This document shows, piece after piece, positions 1-8,726 of a stretch of DNA of 64,000 nt. Position numbers and translations under genes: made by a program. The first letter of the stretch is position 1; each line of letters opens with the position of its first letter. The notes under the pieces are model-generated. The model did no database searches. It saw only the letters and a list, made by a program, of their open reading frames with translations, and was not told the DNA's origin. The stretch comes from Alkalihalobacterium alkalinitrilicum (GTDB taxonomy: Bacteria; Bacillota; Bacilli; Bacillales; Bacillaceae_F): assembly GCF_002019605.1 (NCBI RefSeq), contig NZ_KV917368.1, positions 527,809-591,808 on the forward strand, given 5' to 3'.

Positions 1-776
1 AAATCAAAGGAAAAACTCTTGGTGTTATTGGATTAGGTGCAATCGGTGCGCTTGTAGCAAACGATGCCCTTGATTTAGATATGGATGTTATCGGATTTGA
101 CCCGTTCATCTCTGTTGACACAGCTTGGAACTTATCTCGTAACGTTCAGCGTGCAATGAGCATTGAACAGTTGTTCGCAAACTCAGATTATATTACAGTA
201 CATGTTCCGTTAACGGATGATACAAGAGGAATGTTTAACGAAAAAACATTTGGTATTATGAAGCCTGGCGTGCATATTTTAAACTTCTCACGCGGTGAGC
301 TTGTAAATGAAACAGAAATGGCAGCTGCTCTTGAGAGCGGAGTCGTTGGTAAGTATATTACAGATTTCCCGAATGAAAATGTTTTGAAAATGAAAAATAC
401 AGTTCCTATTCCTCACCTTGGTGCTTCTACGAAAGAGTCAGAAGAAAATTGTGCAATTATGGCATCTCGTCAAGTGAAGGAATTCTTAGAAACAGGAAAC
501 ATTAAGCATTCTGTGAACTTTCCAAACGCTTCACTTCCTTATACAGGAAAGAAACGTCTAGCAGCTTTCCACCAAAATGTTCCGAATATGGTGGGACAAT
601 TGACAATGGCTGTTTCAAGCTATAACTTAAATATCGCTGACATGGTGAACCGTAGCCGAGGGGATTACGCGTATACAATGATTGATATTGATACTGAAGT
701 AAACGGCGATGTTATTCCTGGTCTAGAAGCAAAAATTAAAGGGATCGAAGGAATCGTTACAGCACGTATTATTTAA
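1..776 (+). CDS. serA: D-3-phosphoglycerate dehydrogenase, 5'-truncated by the window edge
   Basis: The reading frame is open from base 3, so the gene starts outside the window. The first visible residues carry the Rossmann dinucleotide-binding motif GLGAIG. They are followed by the D-isomer 2-hydroxyacid dehydrogenase core: a NFSRGELVN segment with the substrate arginine, and IPHLGASTKES with the catalytic histidine. The last ~80 residues look like a C-terminal ACT domain with the IEGIVTARII ending typical of short SerA enzymes. The enzyme oxidises 3-phosphoglycerate with NAD+ in the first step of serine synthesis. The missing N-terminal part would be roughly the first third. A terminator hairpin follows the stop codon at about 35 bp. 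Whether serC lies upstream cannot be seen. Another NAD-dependent 2-hydroxyacid dehydrogenase is the only serious alternative. Confidence 0.85.
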   Translation, partial: IKGKTLGVIGLGAIGALVANDALDLDMDVIGFDPFISVDTAWNLSRNVQRAMSIEQLFANSDYITVHVPLTDDTRGMFNEKTFGIMKPGVHILNFSRGELVNETEMAAALESGVVGKYITDFPNENVLKMKNTVPIPHLGASTKESEENCAIMASRQVKEFLETGNIKHSVNFPNASLPYTGKKRLAAFHQNVPNMVGQLTMAVSSYNLNIADMVNRSRGDYAYTMIDIDTEVNGDVIPGLEAKIKGIEGIVTARII

Positions 777-810
777 TAAGGACAAAATTGTTCAGATATA
801 AGTTATGTAA

Positions 811-842
811 AAAGGTTGCTGTTTTCAAACAGCAGCCTTTTC
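811..842 (+). terminator. Rho-independent terminator after serA
   Basis: The stem AAAGGTTGCTGTTT pairs with AACAGCAGCCTTT with one G-U pair, and is followed by TTTT. Confidence 0.8.
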
Positions 843-950
843 GTATAAATGTTGAGCGGTATCATGGTAAAGTAGTAAATTATAATATAACGGATTTGTT
901 GTCCTACTAAAAATAAACTTCCAATGGAACCACACGAGTTTCGTAAGCAA

Positions 951-990
951 GAAAACTGGCCCAGGGAATTGTTCTCTTTGCCAGTTTTTC
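951..990. terminator. Hairpin, possible terminator, in the 843-1144 gap
   Basis: GAAAACTGGC pairs with GCCAGTTTTTC around a 19-nt loop. It is T-rich on the plus strand and A-rich before the stem, so it could act in either direction. The rest of the 843-1144 gap shows no convincing gene. Confidence 0.45.
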
Positions 991-1144
991 TTATGAAGAC
1001 ACTTCGAATTTCAGTGGGGAAAGCTTCTTTGTCATTTTAGTTCCATGGAGCTCTTTTAGCAACGCAAGCATATAAGTTTGTTTCTCGGATTCTTCCTGAT
1101 ACTATGAAATTGAAGGATATTCCCTCAAGAAAGGACAAATTTAC

Positions 1145-2146
1145 ATGTCAAATATACAAATACCGTTATCGGTCTTGAATTTAGCACCTATTCGTGAAGG
1201 ACAGGAAGCAAAAGAAGCAATAGATGCAATGGTCGATTTGGCGCAAGCAACTGAGAAGATGGGCTATACTCGATATTGGATTGCTGAACACCATAACACG
1301 CCAACACTAGTCAGTTCAGCTACTTCGATTTTAATTAAACATACGTTAGAACATACAGAACATATTCGTGTTGGTTCTGGCGGAATTATGTTACCGAATC
1401 ATTCGCCATTAGTTGTAGCCGAACAATTCGGTACAATGACAACCATCTATCCTAATCGCCTGGATTTAGGACTTGGCCGGGCGCCAGGGACAGATATGAT
1501 GACAGCAAGTGCATTAAGACGATCGAAAAATGATTCTGTCTATACATTTCCTAATGATATTAATGATTTACTTACGTATTTTGGACCAAAGGAAAATCAA
1601 GGGTATGTAAAAGCTCATCCTGGTGTTGGTACGAACATCCCAATTTACATTCTCGGGTCTTCAACGGAATCAGCTGTTTTAGCTGCGAAATTAGGGTTGC
1701 CATACGCATTTGCTTCACATTTTGCACCACGATATATGGACGAAGCGATCTCGATTTATCGAAGTCAATTTCAACCATCGGAATACTTGGATTCACCTTA
1801 TATGATCGTTTGTCTTAACGTCATTGCAGCCGAAAGTGATGAAGAAGCAAAAGTGGAATTGACCACGATGCAACAATTTTTCTTAAATGTTGTACGCGGT
1901 ACAAAAACATTGTTACAGCCTCCTGTTGAAAATATGGATCACATTTGGAGCTTACCTGAAAAACAAATGGCTACATCGATGTCGAGTGTGACTCTGTTAG
2001 GCGGAAAAGATTCGATACGAAAACAATTGATGAGTTTTCAAGAAAAGTACAACGTAGATGAACTTATGGGGGTTTCGTATATTTACGATCCTGACAAACA
2101 AAAACGCTCGTATGAAATTTTAAAGGAAGTCGTGGACGGAAACTAA
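1145..2146 (+). CDS. LLM-class flavin-dependent oxidoreductase
   Basis: This 333-residue protein is a bacterial luciferase-like (alkanal monooxygenase alpha-chain type) TIM barrel. The family signatures are YWIAEHHN near residue 45, [16 protein letters not shown] near 80-95, [12 protein letters not shown] near 107, and [25 protein letters not shown] near 170-195. Members use reduced FMN and O2 to oxidise small organic substrates, and many in Bacillus have no known substrate. An AAAGGA Shine-Dalgarno sequence precedes the ATG by about 8 nt. The gene is monocistronic, with a clear terminator just downstream. Closest Bacillus subtilis-type relatives would be the YwcH/YvbT group. I cannot assign the substrate. 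Confidence 0.85.
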   Translation: MSNIQIPLSVLNLAPIREGQEAKEAIDAMVDLAQATEKMGYTRYWIAEHHNTPTLVSSATSILIKHTLEHTEHIRVGSGGIMLPNHSPLVVAEQFGTMTTIYPNRLDLGLGRAPGTDMMTASALRRSKNDSVYTFPNDINDLLTYFGPKENQGYVKAHPGVGTNIPIYILGSSTESAVLAAKLGLPYAFASHFAPRYMDEAISIYRSQFQPSEYLDSPYMIVCLNVIAAESDEEAKVELTTMQQFFLNVVRGTKTLLQPPVENMDHIWSLPEKQMATSMSSVTLLGGKDSIRKQLMSFQEKYNVDELMGVSYIYDPDKQKRSYEILKEVVDGN

Positions 2147-2163
2147 AAATGTAATGAAACAAG

Positions 2164-2203
2164 AAGCAAACTTTGTCGATAGGATAAAGTTTGCTTTTTT
2201 TCT
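2164..2203 (+). terminator. Rho-independent terminator
   Basis: AAGCAAACTTT and AAAGTTTGCTT form a perfect 11-bp stem followed by a run of T. Confidence 0.85.
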
Positions 2204-2333
2204 ATACAGTACATGAATTATGGCTACATTAAACATATTAACAGAAAGAGATAGATGGCCGTTTTTTTATACATATTAGGTCTAAGGTGAAGCTTGTCAT
2301 TAAGTAAAAGTGGTAATAAAAGAGGTGATATTT

Positions 2334-3053
2334 GTGTTAAGCGAGATTGATTTAAAGAAGAAGGCTGTCGGTGAAAAAGCGGTTGAATATATTGAAGACG
2401 GAATGACTATTGGATTAGGGTCTGGTTCAACAGTATTTTGGATGATGAAAAAGTTAGGTGAGTTGATTGAAAAAGGTCTTCAAGTTAGAGGAGTCCCTTC
2501 TTCTTTGAGAACAGAAGGATGGGCCAAAGATTTTGGAATTCCATTGGTTTATTTTTCAGAAGTAGCTCAATTGGATTTAGCCATTGATGGAGCCGATGAA
2601 GTAGATGGAAATTTCCAACTTTCAAAAGGTGGCGGTGGTTCTTTATTAAGAGAAAAGGTAGTCGATGGTGCAGCAGATCAGCTCATTATCGTAGTGGACG
2701 ATAGTAAGCTCGTTCAAAACTTGGGAAGTTTTCCTTTGCCAGTAGAAGTCGTTCCTTTCGGATGGGAGCTTACCGCACAAAAAATAGCGTCATTAGGTTG
2801 TACTCCGAAGTTAAGAAGCATAAACGATGAAATTTACGTCACAAATAACGGAAACTACATATTAGATTGTAAATTCCAGACGATACCAGACCCTGAGCAA
2901 CTCCACGAAAAATTAAAGCTTCTTCTAGGCGTTGTGGAAACAGGACTATTTATCAATATGACGGATATTGTAATCGTTGGTGAGGAAAGTGGCATTAGTA
3001 TTTTAAATGTTCAAGATAACTTAGGAAAAGAAAAGCGTAAAGGTTGGTCATAA
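2334..3053 (+). CDS. rpiA: Ribose-5-phosphate isomerase A
   Basis: This protein of about 239 residues interconverts ribose-5-phosphate and ribulose-5-phosphate. It shows the RpiA hallmarks: the phosphate-binding loop GLGSGST near residues 27-33, DGADEVD near 83-89 with the catalytic acid, KGGGGSLLREK near 97, and the C-terminal ETGLFINMTDIVIVG. I choose the GTG at 2334 because AGAGGTG lies 7 nt upstream; an in-frame GTG at 2310 has no good ribosome site. The stop codon overlaps the start of the sugar kinase (TAATG), so the two are translationally coupled. Its place in an operon with a PfkB kinase and a 2-hydroxyacid dehydrogenase suggests a catabolic copy rather than the sole housekeeping enzyme. 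Confidence 0.88.
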   Translation: MLSEIDLKKKAVGEKAVEYIEDGMTIGLGSGSTVFWMMKKLGELIEKGLQVRGVPSSLRTEGWAKDFGIPLVYFSEVAQLDLAIDGADEVDGNFQLSKGGGGSLLREKVVDGAADQLIIVVDDSKLVQNLGSFPLPVEVVPFGWELTAQKIASLGCTPKLRSINDEIYVTNNGNYILDCKFQTIPDPEQLHEKLKLLLGVVETGLFINMTDIVIVGEESGISILNVQDNLGKEKRKGWS

Positions 3054-4018
3054 TGAAAAAACTAGATGTTGTTACGTTTGGAGAAACAATGGTGCTTTTT
3101 CAACCAGAACAAATGCAACCGTTAGAATATGTATACGAATTCCCAAAACGAATTGGTGGCGCTGAATCGAATGTCGCAATAGGGTTATCGAGACTTGGTC
3201 ATACTGTCGGTTGGTTCAGTAAACTAGGCGACGATCCTTTTGGAAGATACATTCTTAAATCGATCCGAGGAGAAGGAGTAGAAACATCGTCCTGTCTTTT
3301 TACTAAAGAAGCACCTACAGGGTTAATTTTTAAAGAGAGATTATCACCAGAAGATGTGAATGTTTACTATTATCGAAAAGGATCTGCGGCAAGTTTGCTA
3401 GAAACAACCGACTTAGATGAAGAATACATTGCGAATGCAAAAATTCTCCACCTAACAGGAATAACACCTGCGTTAAGTGATACGTGCTATCAAGCGGTGA
3501 TGAAATCGATAGAAATTGCGAAAAAAAACAAGATGAAAATTGTGTTTGATCCGAATTTACGGTTAAAGCTTTGGTCTTTAGAAAAAGCGAAACAAGTGTT
3601 AAATGAAATCGCTAGTCACTCAGATGTGATCTTACCAGGTCTTGATGAAGGTCAATTTATGACAGGTAAGACCGAAATAGAAGAGGTTGCCGAGGCTTTA
3701 ATGGGTGGAGAAGATAAAACTATTATTATGAAGCTGGGAAGTAAAGGAGCTTATTTGCATACAAAGGATGAACAAGAGACGATTGAAGGGTATCCCGTAA
3801 CACAGATCGTTGATCCAGTTGGAGCAGGTGATGGCTTCGCGGCAGGCATATTAAGTGGACTTCTTCGAGAAGAACCATTACCGATAGTTGTGAAGAGAGC
3901 TAATGCGATCGGTGCAATGGTCGTCGGAATGACTGGAGATATTGAAGGCTTACCAACTTTAGCCGCTGTTGAACAATTTATGCAACCAAATACAGGTGCA
4001 AGAGATGTAAATCGGTAA
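3053..4018 (+). CDS. PfkB-family sugar kinase (2-dehydro-3-deoxygluconokinase-like)
   Basis: This 321-residue ribokinase-fold kinase has the N-terminal PfkB signature GGAESNVAIGLSRLGH and the C-terminal DPVGAGDGFAAG, which carries the anion hole and catalytic aspartate. The start VVTFGETMVLFQP and the fold resemble KDG kinase (KdgK), which phosphorylates 2-keto-3-deoxygluconate. Its ATG overlaps the rpiA stop by one base, with a weak AGGTTGG upstream, so it depends on coupling. No KDPG aldolase or uronate isomerase gene is visible next to it, so the substrate could be another sugar or sugar acid. Annotation as kdgK is by resemblance only. Confidence 0.8.
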   Translation: MKKLDVVTFGETMVLFQPEQMQPLEYVYEFPKRIGGAESNVAIGLSRLGHTVGWFSKLGDDPFGRYILKSIRGEGVETSSCLFTKEAPTGLIFKERLSPEDVNVYYYRKGSAASLLETTDLDEEYIANAKILHLTGITPALSDTCYQAVMKSIEIAKKNKMKIVFDPNLRLKLWSLEKAKQVLNEIASHSDVILPGLDEGQFMTGKTEIEEVAEALMGGEDKTIIMKLGSKGAYLHTKDEQETIEGYPVTQIVDPVGAGDGFAAGILSGLLREEPLPIVVKRANAIGAMVVGMTGDIEGLPTLAAVEQFMQPNTGARDVNR

Positions 4019-4056
4019 AACTCGCAAAAAAAGTGAAGGACTAAAGGAGTGCAATT

Positions 4057-5052
4057 ATGAGTGAATTTAAAGTCGTTGTAACGGATTATGAATACGATTC
4101 GTTTGTACCAGAAGAAACAGTTTTAAATAAAATTGGAATCGAGCTAACGTTTGCACAATGTAAAACAGAAGATGAAGTCATTGCTGCATGTAAAGACGCA
4201 GATGGTTTAATCAATCAATACGCTCCGATATCTCGCAAAGTCATTGAAAACCTTGAAAATTGTAAGGTTATCTCTCGGTACGGTGTTGGCTTTAATACAG
4301 TTGATATCGAAGCGGCGACCGAGAAAGGAATTATTGTTGGAAACGTGACGGATTATTGTTTAGATGAGGTATCAGATCATGCGATGGCTCTTCTTCTTAC
4401 TTGTGCGCGAAAAGTAACAACATTAAATAATGAAGTGAAAAGTGGGACATGGGATTTCAAAGTAGCTATTCCGATTTTCCGTATTAGAGGACGTACGTTA
4501 GGGCTTGCTGGATTCGGAAACATTCCCCAGACACTAGCAAGGAAGGCACAAGCTTTTGGTCTTAATGTCATTGCTTATGACCCATTTATTCCCGAAGCAG
4601 TTGCTAAAGATATGAATGTTGGACTTGTTACACTAGACGAGCTATGTCAACAATCGGATTATATTTCCGTTCACCTTCCCTTAAATAAACAAACCGAAGG
4701 AATTTTTAGTGATAATGAGTTCAACCAAATGAAACAAGAAACGTTTATCATTAATACAGCCCGCGGTCCTGTTATTGATGAAAAGGCATTGATTAAAGCT
4801 TTAGAAGAAAAGAAAATAGCAGGTGCAGGGCTAGATGTGCTAGAAGTGGAGCCTGTGGACCCGCAAAATCCATTACTGAAAATGGATAACGTCCTGATCA
4901 ATCCACACTCCGCGTTTTATTCCGTTGAAGCAGAACAAGAATTAAAACGAAAAACAGCTGAAAATGTAGCAGACGTTCTCTCAGGGTACTATCCAACGTA
5001 TTTAGTGAACAAAGATGTTAAGCAAAAATTACATTTAAAAGATAAAGGGTAG
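4057..5052 (+). CDS. D-isomer 2-hydroxyacid dehydrogenase, C-terminal binding protein type
   Basis: This 331-residue NAD(P)-dependent reductase has an N-terminal substrate domain and a Rossmann core with LGLAGFGNIPQTLARKA near 147-163. Catalytic segments are NTARGPVID (Arg), VLEVEPVD (Glu) and NPHSAFYS (His). The HSAFYS ending of the His loop is typical of the CtBP-type subgroup. It is preceded by AAAGGAG and lies 38 bp after the kinase, followed by a terminator, so it closes the three-gene operon. It probably interconverts a 2-keto acid and a D-2-hydroxy acid in the same sugar-acid route. Glyoxylate or hydroxypyruvate reductase activity is possible. Confidence 0.82.
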   Translation: MSEFKVVVTDYEYDSFVPEETVLNKIGIELTFAQCKTEDEVIAACKDADGLINQYAPISRKVIENLENCKVISRYGVGFNTVDIEAATEKGIIVGNVTDYCLDEVSDHAMALLLTCARKVTTLNNEVKSGTWDFKVAIPIFRIRGRTLGLAGFGNIPQTLARKAQAFGLNVIAYDPFIPEAVAKDMNVGLVTLDELCQQSDYISVHLPLNKQTEGIFSDNEFNQMKQETFIINTARGPVIDEKALIKALEEKKIAGAGLDVLEVEPVDPQNPLLKMDNVLINPHSAFYSVEAEQELKRKTAENVADVLSGYYPTYLVNKDVKQKLHLKDKG

Positions 5053-5103
5053 TTAGTTGGTGGTTTAACCAATCAAAATCTAACCCGTAAAGAAAAATCA
5101 TGT

Positions 5104-5140
5104 GGAGTATGAATTGTACACTAATTCGTACTCCTTTTTT
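5104..5140 (+). terminator. Terminator of the rpiA-kinase-dehydrogenase operon
   Basis: GGAGTATGAATT pairs with AATTCGTACTCC (one G-U), followed by six T. Confidence 0.85.
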
Positions 5141-5190
5141 ATCTGATGATGAATGTAGACTAGGGGACAATGTATCTAATTAGTGCGAAG

Positions 5191-5239
5191 TATACCTCAT
5201 ATATAGGTATATTGTATTAGGTGATGGTAAACCTATAAT
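5191..5239 (+). promoter_or_regulatory. Sigma-A-like promoter with overlapping palindrome
   Basis: TTGTAT (5212-5217), a 16-nt spacer and TATAAT (5234-5239) lie 30 bp before the DUF3231 gene. The inverted repeat TATACCT/AGGTATA (5191-5211) abuts the -35 box and could bind a repressor or activator. This is inferred from sequence only. Confidence 0.45.
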
Positions 5240-5268
5240 AAAATATTGAAATTTGGAGTGGGTAATTC

Positions 5269-6267
5269 ATGAGTTCTCCAGAAAGTGTAAAACTTACATC
5301 GTCAGAAATGGCTTCCTTGTGGACGGAATATATCACTCATACTCATAATAGTTGTGTATTAGAATACTTTTTAGCCAAAGTAGAAGATCTTGAAGTGTTA
5401 GATGTTTTGAAAAAGACAAAATTATTTATTGAAAATTCGCTGAGTAAAACGAAACAGTTGCTCGAGTCAGCTGGCGTACCTTTACCAACGGGATTTGATA
5501 GTAGCGATGTAGATACGAATGCCCCTCGACTTTTTTCGGACTCCTTTTTTCTACTGTATACAAAAAATTTATCAAGAGTGATGGTAGCATCATGTAGCTT
5601 AATGTTTACAATGTCTACTCGGAAAGATATTAGAGGGCATTTTAAAGAATGCTTATTAGGTGCAACAACTGTCTTTGATAATATAAGTGATGTATTACTG
5701 GATAAAGGTTTATACACAAGGCCTCCATTTATCGAATCACCTCAAAGGTCCGACTTTATTGAAGATAAGGAATATTTAAAAGGGAATAACTTGCTAGGAG
5801 AACAAAGACCTTTAAATGCAGTTGAAATTTCTCATGTATTTGGAAATGTTGAGGCTAATGTAATTGGCAGTGCGTTAACGAAAGGATTTCAACAAACCGC
5901 GGATTTAAAAGAAGTTCGTGAATTTATGGAAGATGCAAATCAGCTATCAAAAAAAATTGTCAATTTACTCACTGACTTTTTAACGGGAAGTCAGTTACCG
6001 ACTCCTATGCCATCTGAAACACAAGTTTTTAGTTCGACTCACCCTCCATTTTCAGATCGATTAATGATGTATCAAATTTCTATTTTAACAGCAGCAGGGC
6101 TTTCTGATTATGCAACGTCATTAGCTACAAGTCAGAGGAATGATTTGAAAAAACAGTATTCGGATTTGTTAGCATCTACTGCAAAATTAGCGAAAGAAGT
6201 TGAGAACTTAATGATTGAAAATAGCTGGAAAGAACAACCACCTCAACAAGATAAAGTAAAATCATAA
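5269..6267 (+). CDS. DUF3231 family protein, two tandem domains
   Basis: This all-alpha protein of 332 residues has two homologous halves, about residues 5-160 and 175-325. Each begins with a segment of the type SEMASLWTEYITHTHNSC or AVEISHVFGNVEANVIGSA. DUF3231 proteins are common in spore-forming Bacillaceae and have a ferritin-like four-helix architecture, but no established function. TTGGAGTGGG lies 7-10 nt before the ATG. The gene has its own promoter-like region and a convergent terminator, so it is monocistronic. No metal ligand pattern is obvious enough to claim a ferritin-like metal site. Confidence 0.8.
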   Translation: MSSPESVKLTSSEMASLWTEYITHTHNSCVLEYFLAKVEDLEVLDVLKKTKLFIENSLSKTKQLLESAGVPLPTGFDSSDVDTNAPRLFSDSFFLLYTKNLSRVMVASCSLMFTMSTRKDIRGHFKECLLGATTVFDNISDVLLDKGLYTRPPFIESPQRSDFIEDKEYLKGNNLLGEQRPLNAVEISHVFGNVEANVIGSALTKGFQQTADLKEVREFMEDANQLSKKIVNLLTDFLTGSQLPTPMPSETQVFSSTHPPFSDRLMMYQISILTAAGLSDYATSLATSQRNDLKKQYSDLLASTAKLAKEVENLMIENSWKEQPPQQDKVKS

Positions 6268-6332
6268 AGCACTTTTTTTTGTTCAGGTGCAAAATGGTAT
6301 AGGACAAACGAACAACAGTGAAAAGTACAATA

Positions 6333-6362
6333 AAGGCATAGAGTATTTTCTCTATGCCTTGT
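6333..6362. terminator. Bidirectional terminator between DUF3231 and the GGDEF gene
   Basis: AAGGCATAGAG and CTCTATGCCTT form a perfect 11-bp stem with a 6-nt loop between convergent genes. Confidence 0.8.
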
Positions 6363-6394
6363 TAGTAGTTATGCGCCACTTCAAAACATCAATC

Positions 6395-7309
6395 TTATCT
6401 ATCGAAACTGTGATAATGGCAATAAGTACTTTTACCGTTCACTTTTGCTTTGTACATCGCAGTATCCGCTTTCTTCATGAGGGTACGAAGTTCGTTGCCG
6501 TCTTGTGGAAACTGGACAATCCCAATACTTGCTGAAACTTGAATGGGATATTCAAAGTTTTGCCATTCAGAGAGTTGTTTTACAAGGTTCTCGCCCAAGT
6601 TTTCAATCAAGTGAAGATTACTTTGATTAGGGAAGAGAAGAACAAATTCATCACCGCCTAAACGAACTGCCAAATCACGAGAACTGATCATTTGTTTGAT
6701 TCGATTACTGATTTCTATTAAGACAAGGTCACCTACATCGTGTCCAAAGTTGTCGTTCACTTGTTTAAATCCGTCTAAATCGAGAAGCATCAGTGTGCCG
6801 TGGTCAGCAATAAATTCAAAATTATCATGTAGATAACTTCGATTGTATAAATTTGTTAATGAATCTATTTTCATTTGTTTCTCTAGTTCGATGACATATG
6901 TGAAAATATTAGAGAACTTCACTAGCGTTTCTACATCTTTCTGCGTATACGTGGAAGTATTACAGTCTAATGCACATAGAGTGCCGAACATCTCCCCGTC
7001 TTTATAAAAAATGGGAACCCCAATGTATGATTGAATATTTAAATCATTCGTAATGGATAACATACTCGTAAACGGATGGTTTCGTGCATCATTAATAATA
7101 AGCGGTTCACGATTACCCAAAAATATTTGTTGACAGTACGATTCGGTTAACTTTAACGTTTGACCTTCAAATAGGTTAATACCTGTGTTATTGTCTAATG
7201 TTTTAATAATTGAAAACGTATCATTTGTTGTTCGTCCTAAGAACAACATCTTCCCTTCAATGACTGAATTCACTAACTCAAGTAAGTCTTTAGCCGCCTT
7301 GTGCGTCAT
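6395..7309 (-). CDS. GAF-GGDEF protein, probable diguanylate cyclase
   Basis: The protein has 304 residues. An N-terminal GAF sensor domain (about 10-140) contains VPIFYKDGEMFGTLCALD. The GGDEF domain (about 145-300) has the opening DSLTNLYNRSYL, the nucleotide-binding LDLDGFKQVNDNFGH and an intact RLGGDEF active site at 218-222. It is predicted to make cyclic di-GMP from GTP under control of a small ligand or redox signal bound by the GAF domain. The allosteric I-site RxxD expected just before the active site is missing: the segment reads SSRDLAVRLGGDEF, with Ser where Arg should be. Product feedback may therefore be weak. There is no EAL domain and no membrane segment, so it is cytosolic. 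Confidence 0.88.
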   Translation of the reverse strand: MTHKAAKDLLELVNSVIEGKMLFLGRTTNDTFSIIKTLDNNTGINLFEGQTLKLTESYCQQIFLGNREPLIINDARNHPFTSMLSITNDLNIQSYIGVPIFYKDGEMFGTLCALDCNTSTYTQKDVETLVKFSNIFTYVIELEKQMKIDSLTNLYNRSYLHDNFEFIADHGTLMLLDLDGFKQVNDNFGHDVGDLVLIEISNRIKQMISSRDLAVRLGGDEFVLLFPNQSNLHLIENLGENLVKQLSEWQNFEYPIQVSASIGIVQFPQDGNELRTLMKKADTAMYKAKVNGKSTYCHYHSFDR

Positions 7310-7403
7310 AACATCCCTCTTTATATAAAAATTCTCTGTATGAATATTGTAATTAAAGCTGTGTTTATTATAGATATCAGTATTTCATAAAAAATTATAA
7401 CAA

Positions 7404-7710
7404 ATGTCGAATGCACTGTCGTCCTATTTTCCTATAAAGCAGGTTATTATATTAATTTGTAGAATAATAATCTATGCGAGTAACGATCTTTTGGAAAAAT
7501 CAAAAAATCTTGATGTTATAGAATATAATCTCCGTAAAATTGGAAAGCCAGCTATGCGATCAATCGCGTCTGCTGGATTTGTGCAACTTGAAAAGTTTGC
7601 GAAAGTAAGTGAGGCAGAACTTTTTATGCACATGTCGTCAACCCGAAAGCGATAAAACTAATACACCAGACCCTAGCTGACAATGGACTTGCGCTTGCTG
7701 ATGAATCGCG
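7404..7710 (+). pseudogene. Helix-hairpin-helix DNA-binding protein, frameshifted
   Basis: The first frame encodes a HhH segment of the kind LRKIGKPAMRSIASAGF...LEKFAKVSEAEL. It then runs into a premature stop after TRKR. From about base 7630 the next frame continues the expected family sequence as HVVNPKAIKLIHQTLADNGLALADE, so one base has been lost near ATGCACATG. The family comprises small HhH proteins related to the RNA polymerase alpha C-terminal fold, found in many bacilli. The 5' part (7404-7490) is not family-like and the true start is uncertain. The 3' end overlaps the convergent staygreen gene. Confidence 0.6.
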
Positions 7711-8194
7711 ACTTCCTGATCAAGAGAATCGTAGATTTGAGTTAAATAGAGCCGTGGTGTACCATAAAAAACAACCTGTCGATATTGCGGATAACTGGAT
7801 TCAAAGTAAATAAAAATAGAGGCATCGAGTAGGACAGGATAGTTATTGTAAAATGGAAGGTCACCAAAGGTGATTCTTTTTAGCGCAAGCGCCATTTCTT
7901 TTTTGAAGATGTTAAACCGAGTGTGTGCAACCTCTTGGCTGAATTCACCACTATCTACATAAGCTTTTCCTACTAAATGTAAACGACCTTCCTGATTTTT
8001 TTCCATTCTGCGAGTATTTCATCGCGCATTTGACAATCGATTGCGGCATAGTTGTACACATAGCCAATATCTAAAAATAATTCACCTGTATCGTCAGAAT
8101 GCGTAAGGGTATATTTTCGTGTTTCAACTGGTTGAACGGTGGAAGCAGGTGGGTTGAAATTTACGGATAATTTTTGTGGGTCAAAACTAGACAT
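7638..8194 (-). pseudogene. Staygreen family protein, frameshifted in a poly-A tract
   Basis: The start at 8194 has AGGAGG 6 nt upstream. The first part encodes MSSFDPQKLSV...KYTLTHSDDTGELFLDIG...ILAEWK. The frame then breaks in a run of seven A (7 T on the plus strand near 7998-8004). The next frame carries the rest of the family: KNQEGRLHLVGKAYVDSG, FNIFKKEMALAL, DASIFIYFESSYPQYRQVVFYGTPRLYL. Adding one A restores a single protein of about 185 residues. Staygreen proteins are linked to chlorophyll Mg-dechelation in plants, and their bacterial role is unclear. This could be true decay, slippage, or a homopolymer error in the assembly. Confidence 0.75.
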
Positions 8195-8726
8195 ATATGT
8201 CCTCCTGTAAATAAAATGAAATATGATCATTCCTTGTTGTGAAGTCTATTAATATGAAACGGATGAATAGGACTGGGCAATTAAAGAAGTTGTATTACTA
8301 TATGTAGGTGAATGACAGCAGGACTAGATATATACCTAGGAGGAAGGAATTAATTACCATTCATCATTTTATTGCAGCGAGCACACCGATATTTAAAACT
8401 GCATCTTCTTGGCTTTCAAGACAATCTTAAAGATTCAGCTTTTTTTGTTTATATTTATTTCGCTTCGTCTTTTTCACCCTTAACCTTTGATAGGTCTATC
8501 TGCAAGACCTTTTATCGAAACTATTTTTGCCTGAGCAAAAAACGCCCCCGTTGGAAGTTCACGGGACAGTTATAAGGAGGTAAGGGATCAATTTTTAGGG
8601 GAATTTAAGTTAAATGAAAAGCGACTTTTGGAGGAACTTAGTGAGCGTTTTTTCTTTAGGAAAGGCAAATGTTTTAGTAACCGAAGTAACCATATTTCTA
8701 ACTAGAGTCAATTTAGGAGGCAATCA
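8195..8726. other. Gap between staygreen and VOC genes
   Basis: A short open frame at 8372-8575 has no ribosome site and no recognisable domain. The rest is AT-rich with no clear promoter or hairpin. I see no gene here. Confidence 0.5.

Noticed and set aside
8372-8575. 67-codon frame in the staygreen-VOC gap
   Set aside because: No ribosome site, low-complexity aromatic composition and no domain.
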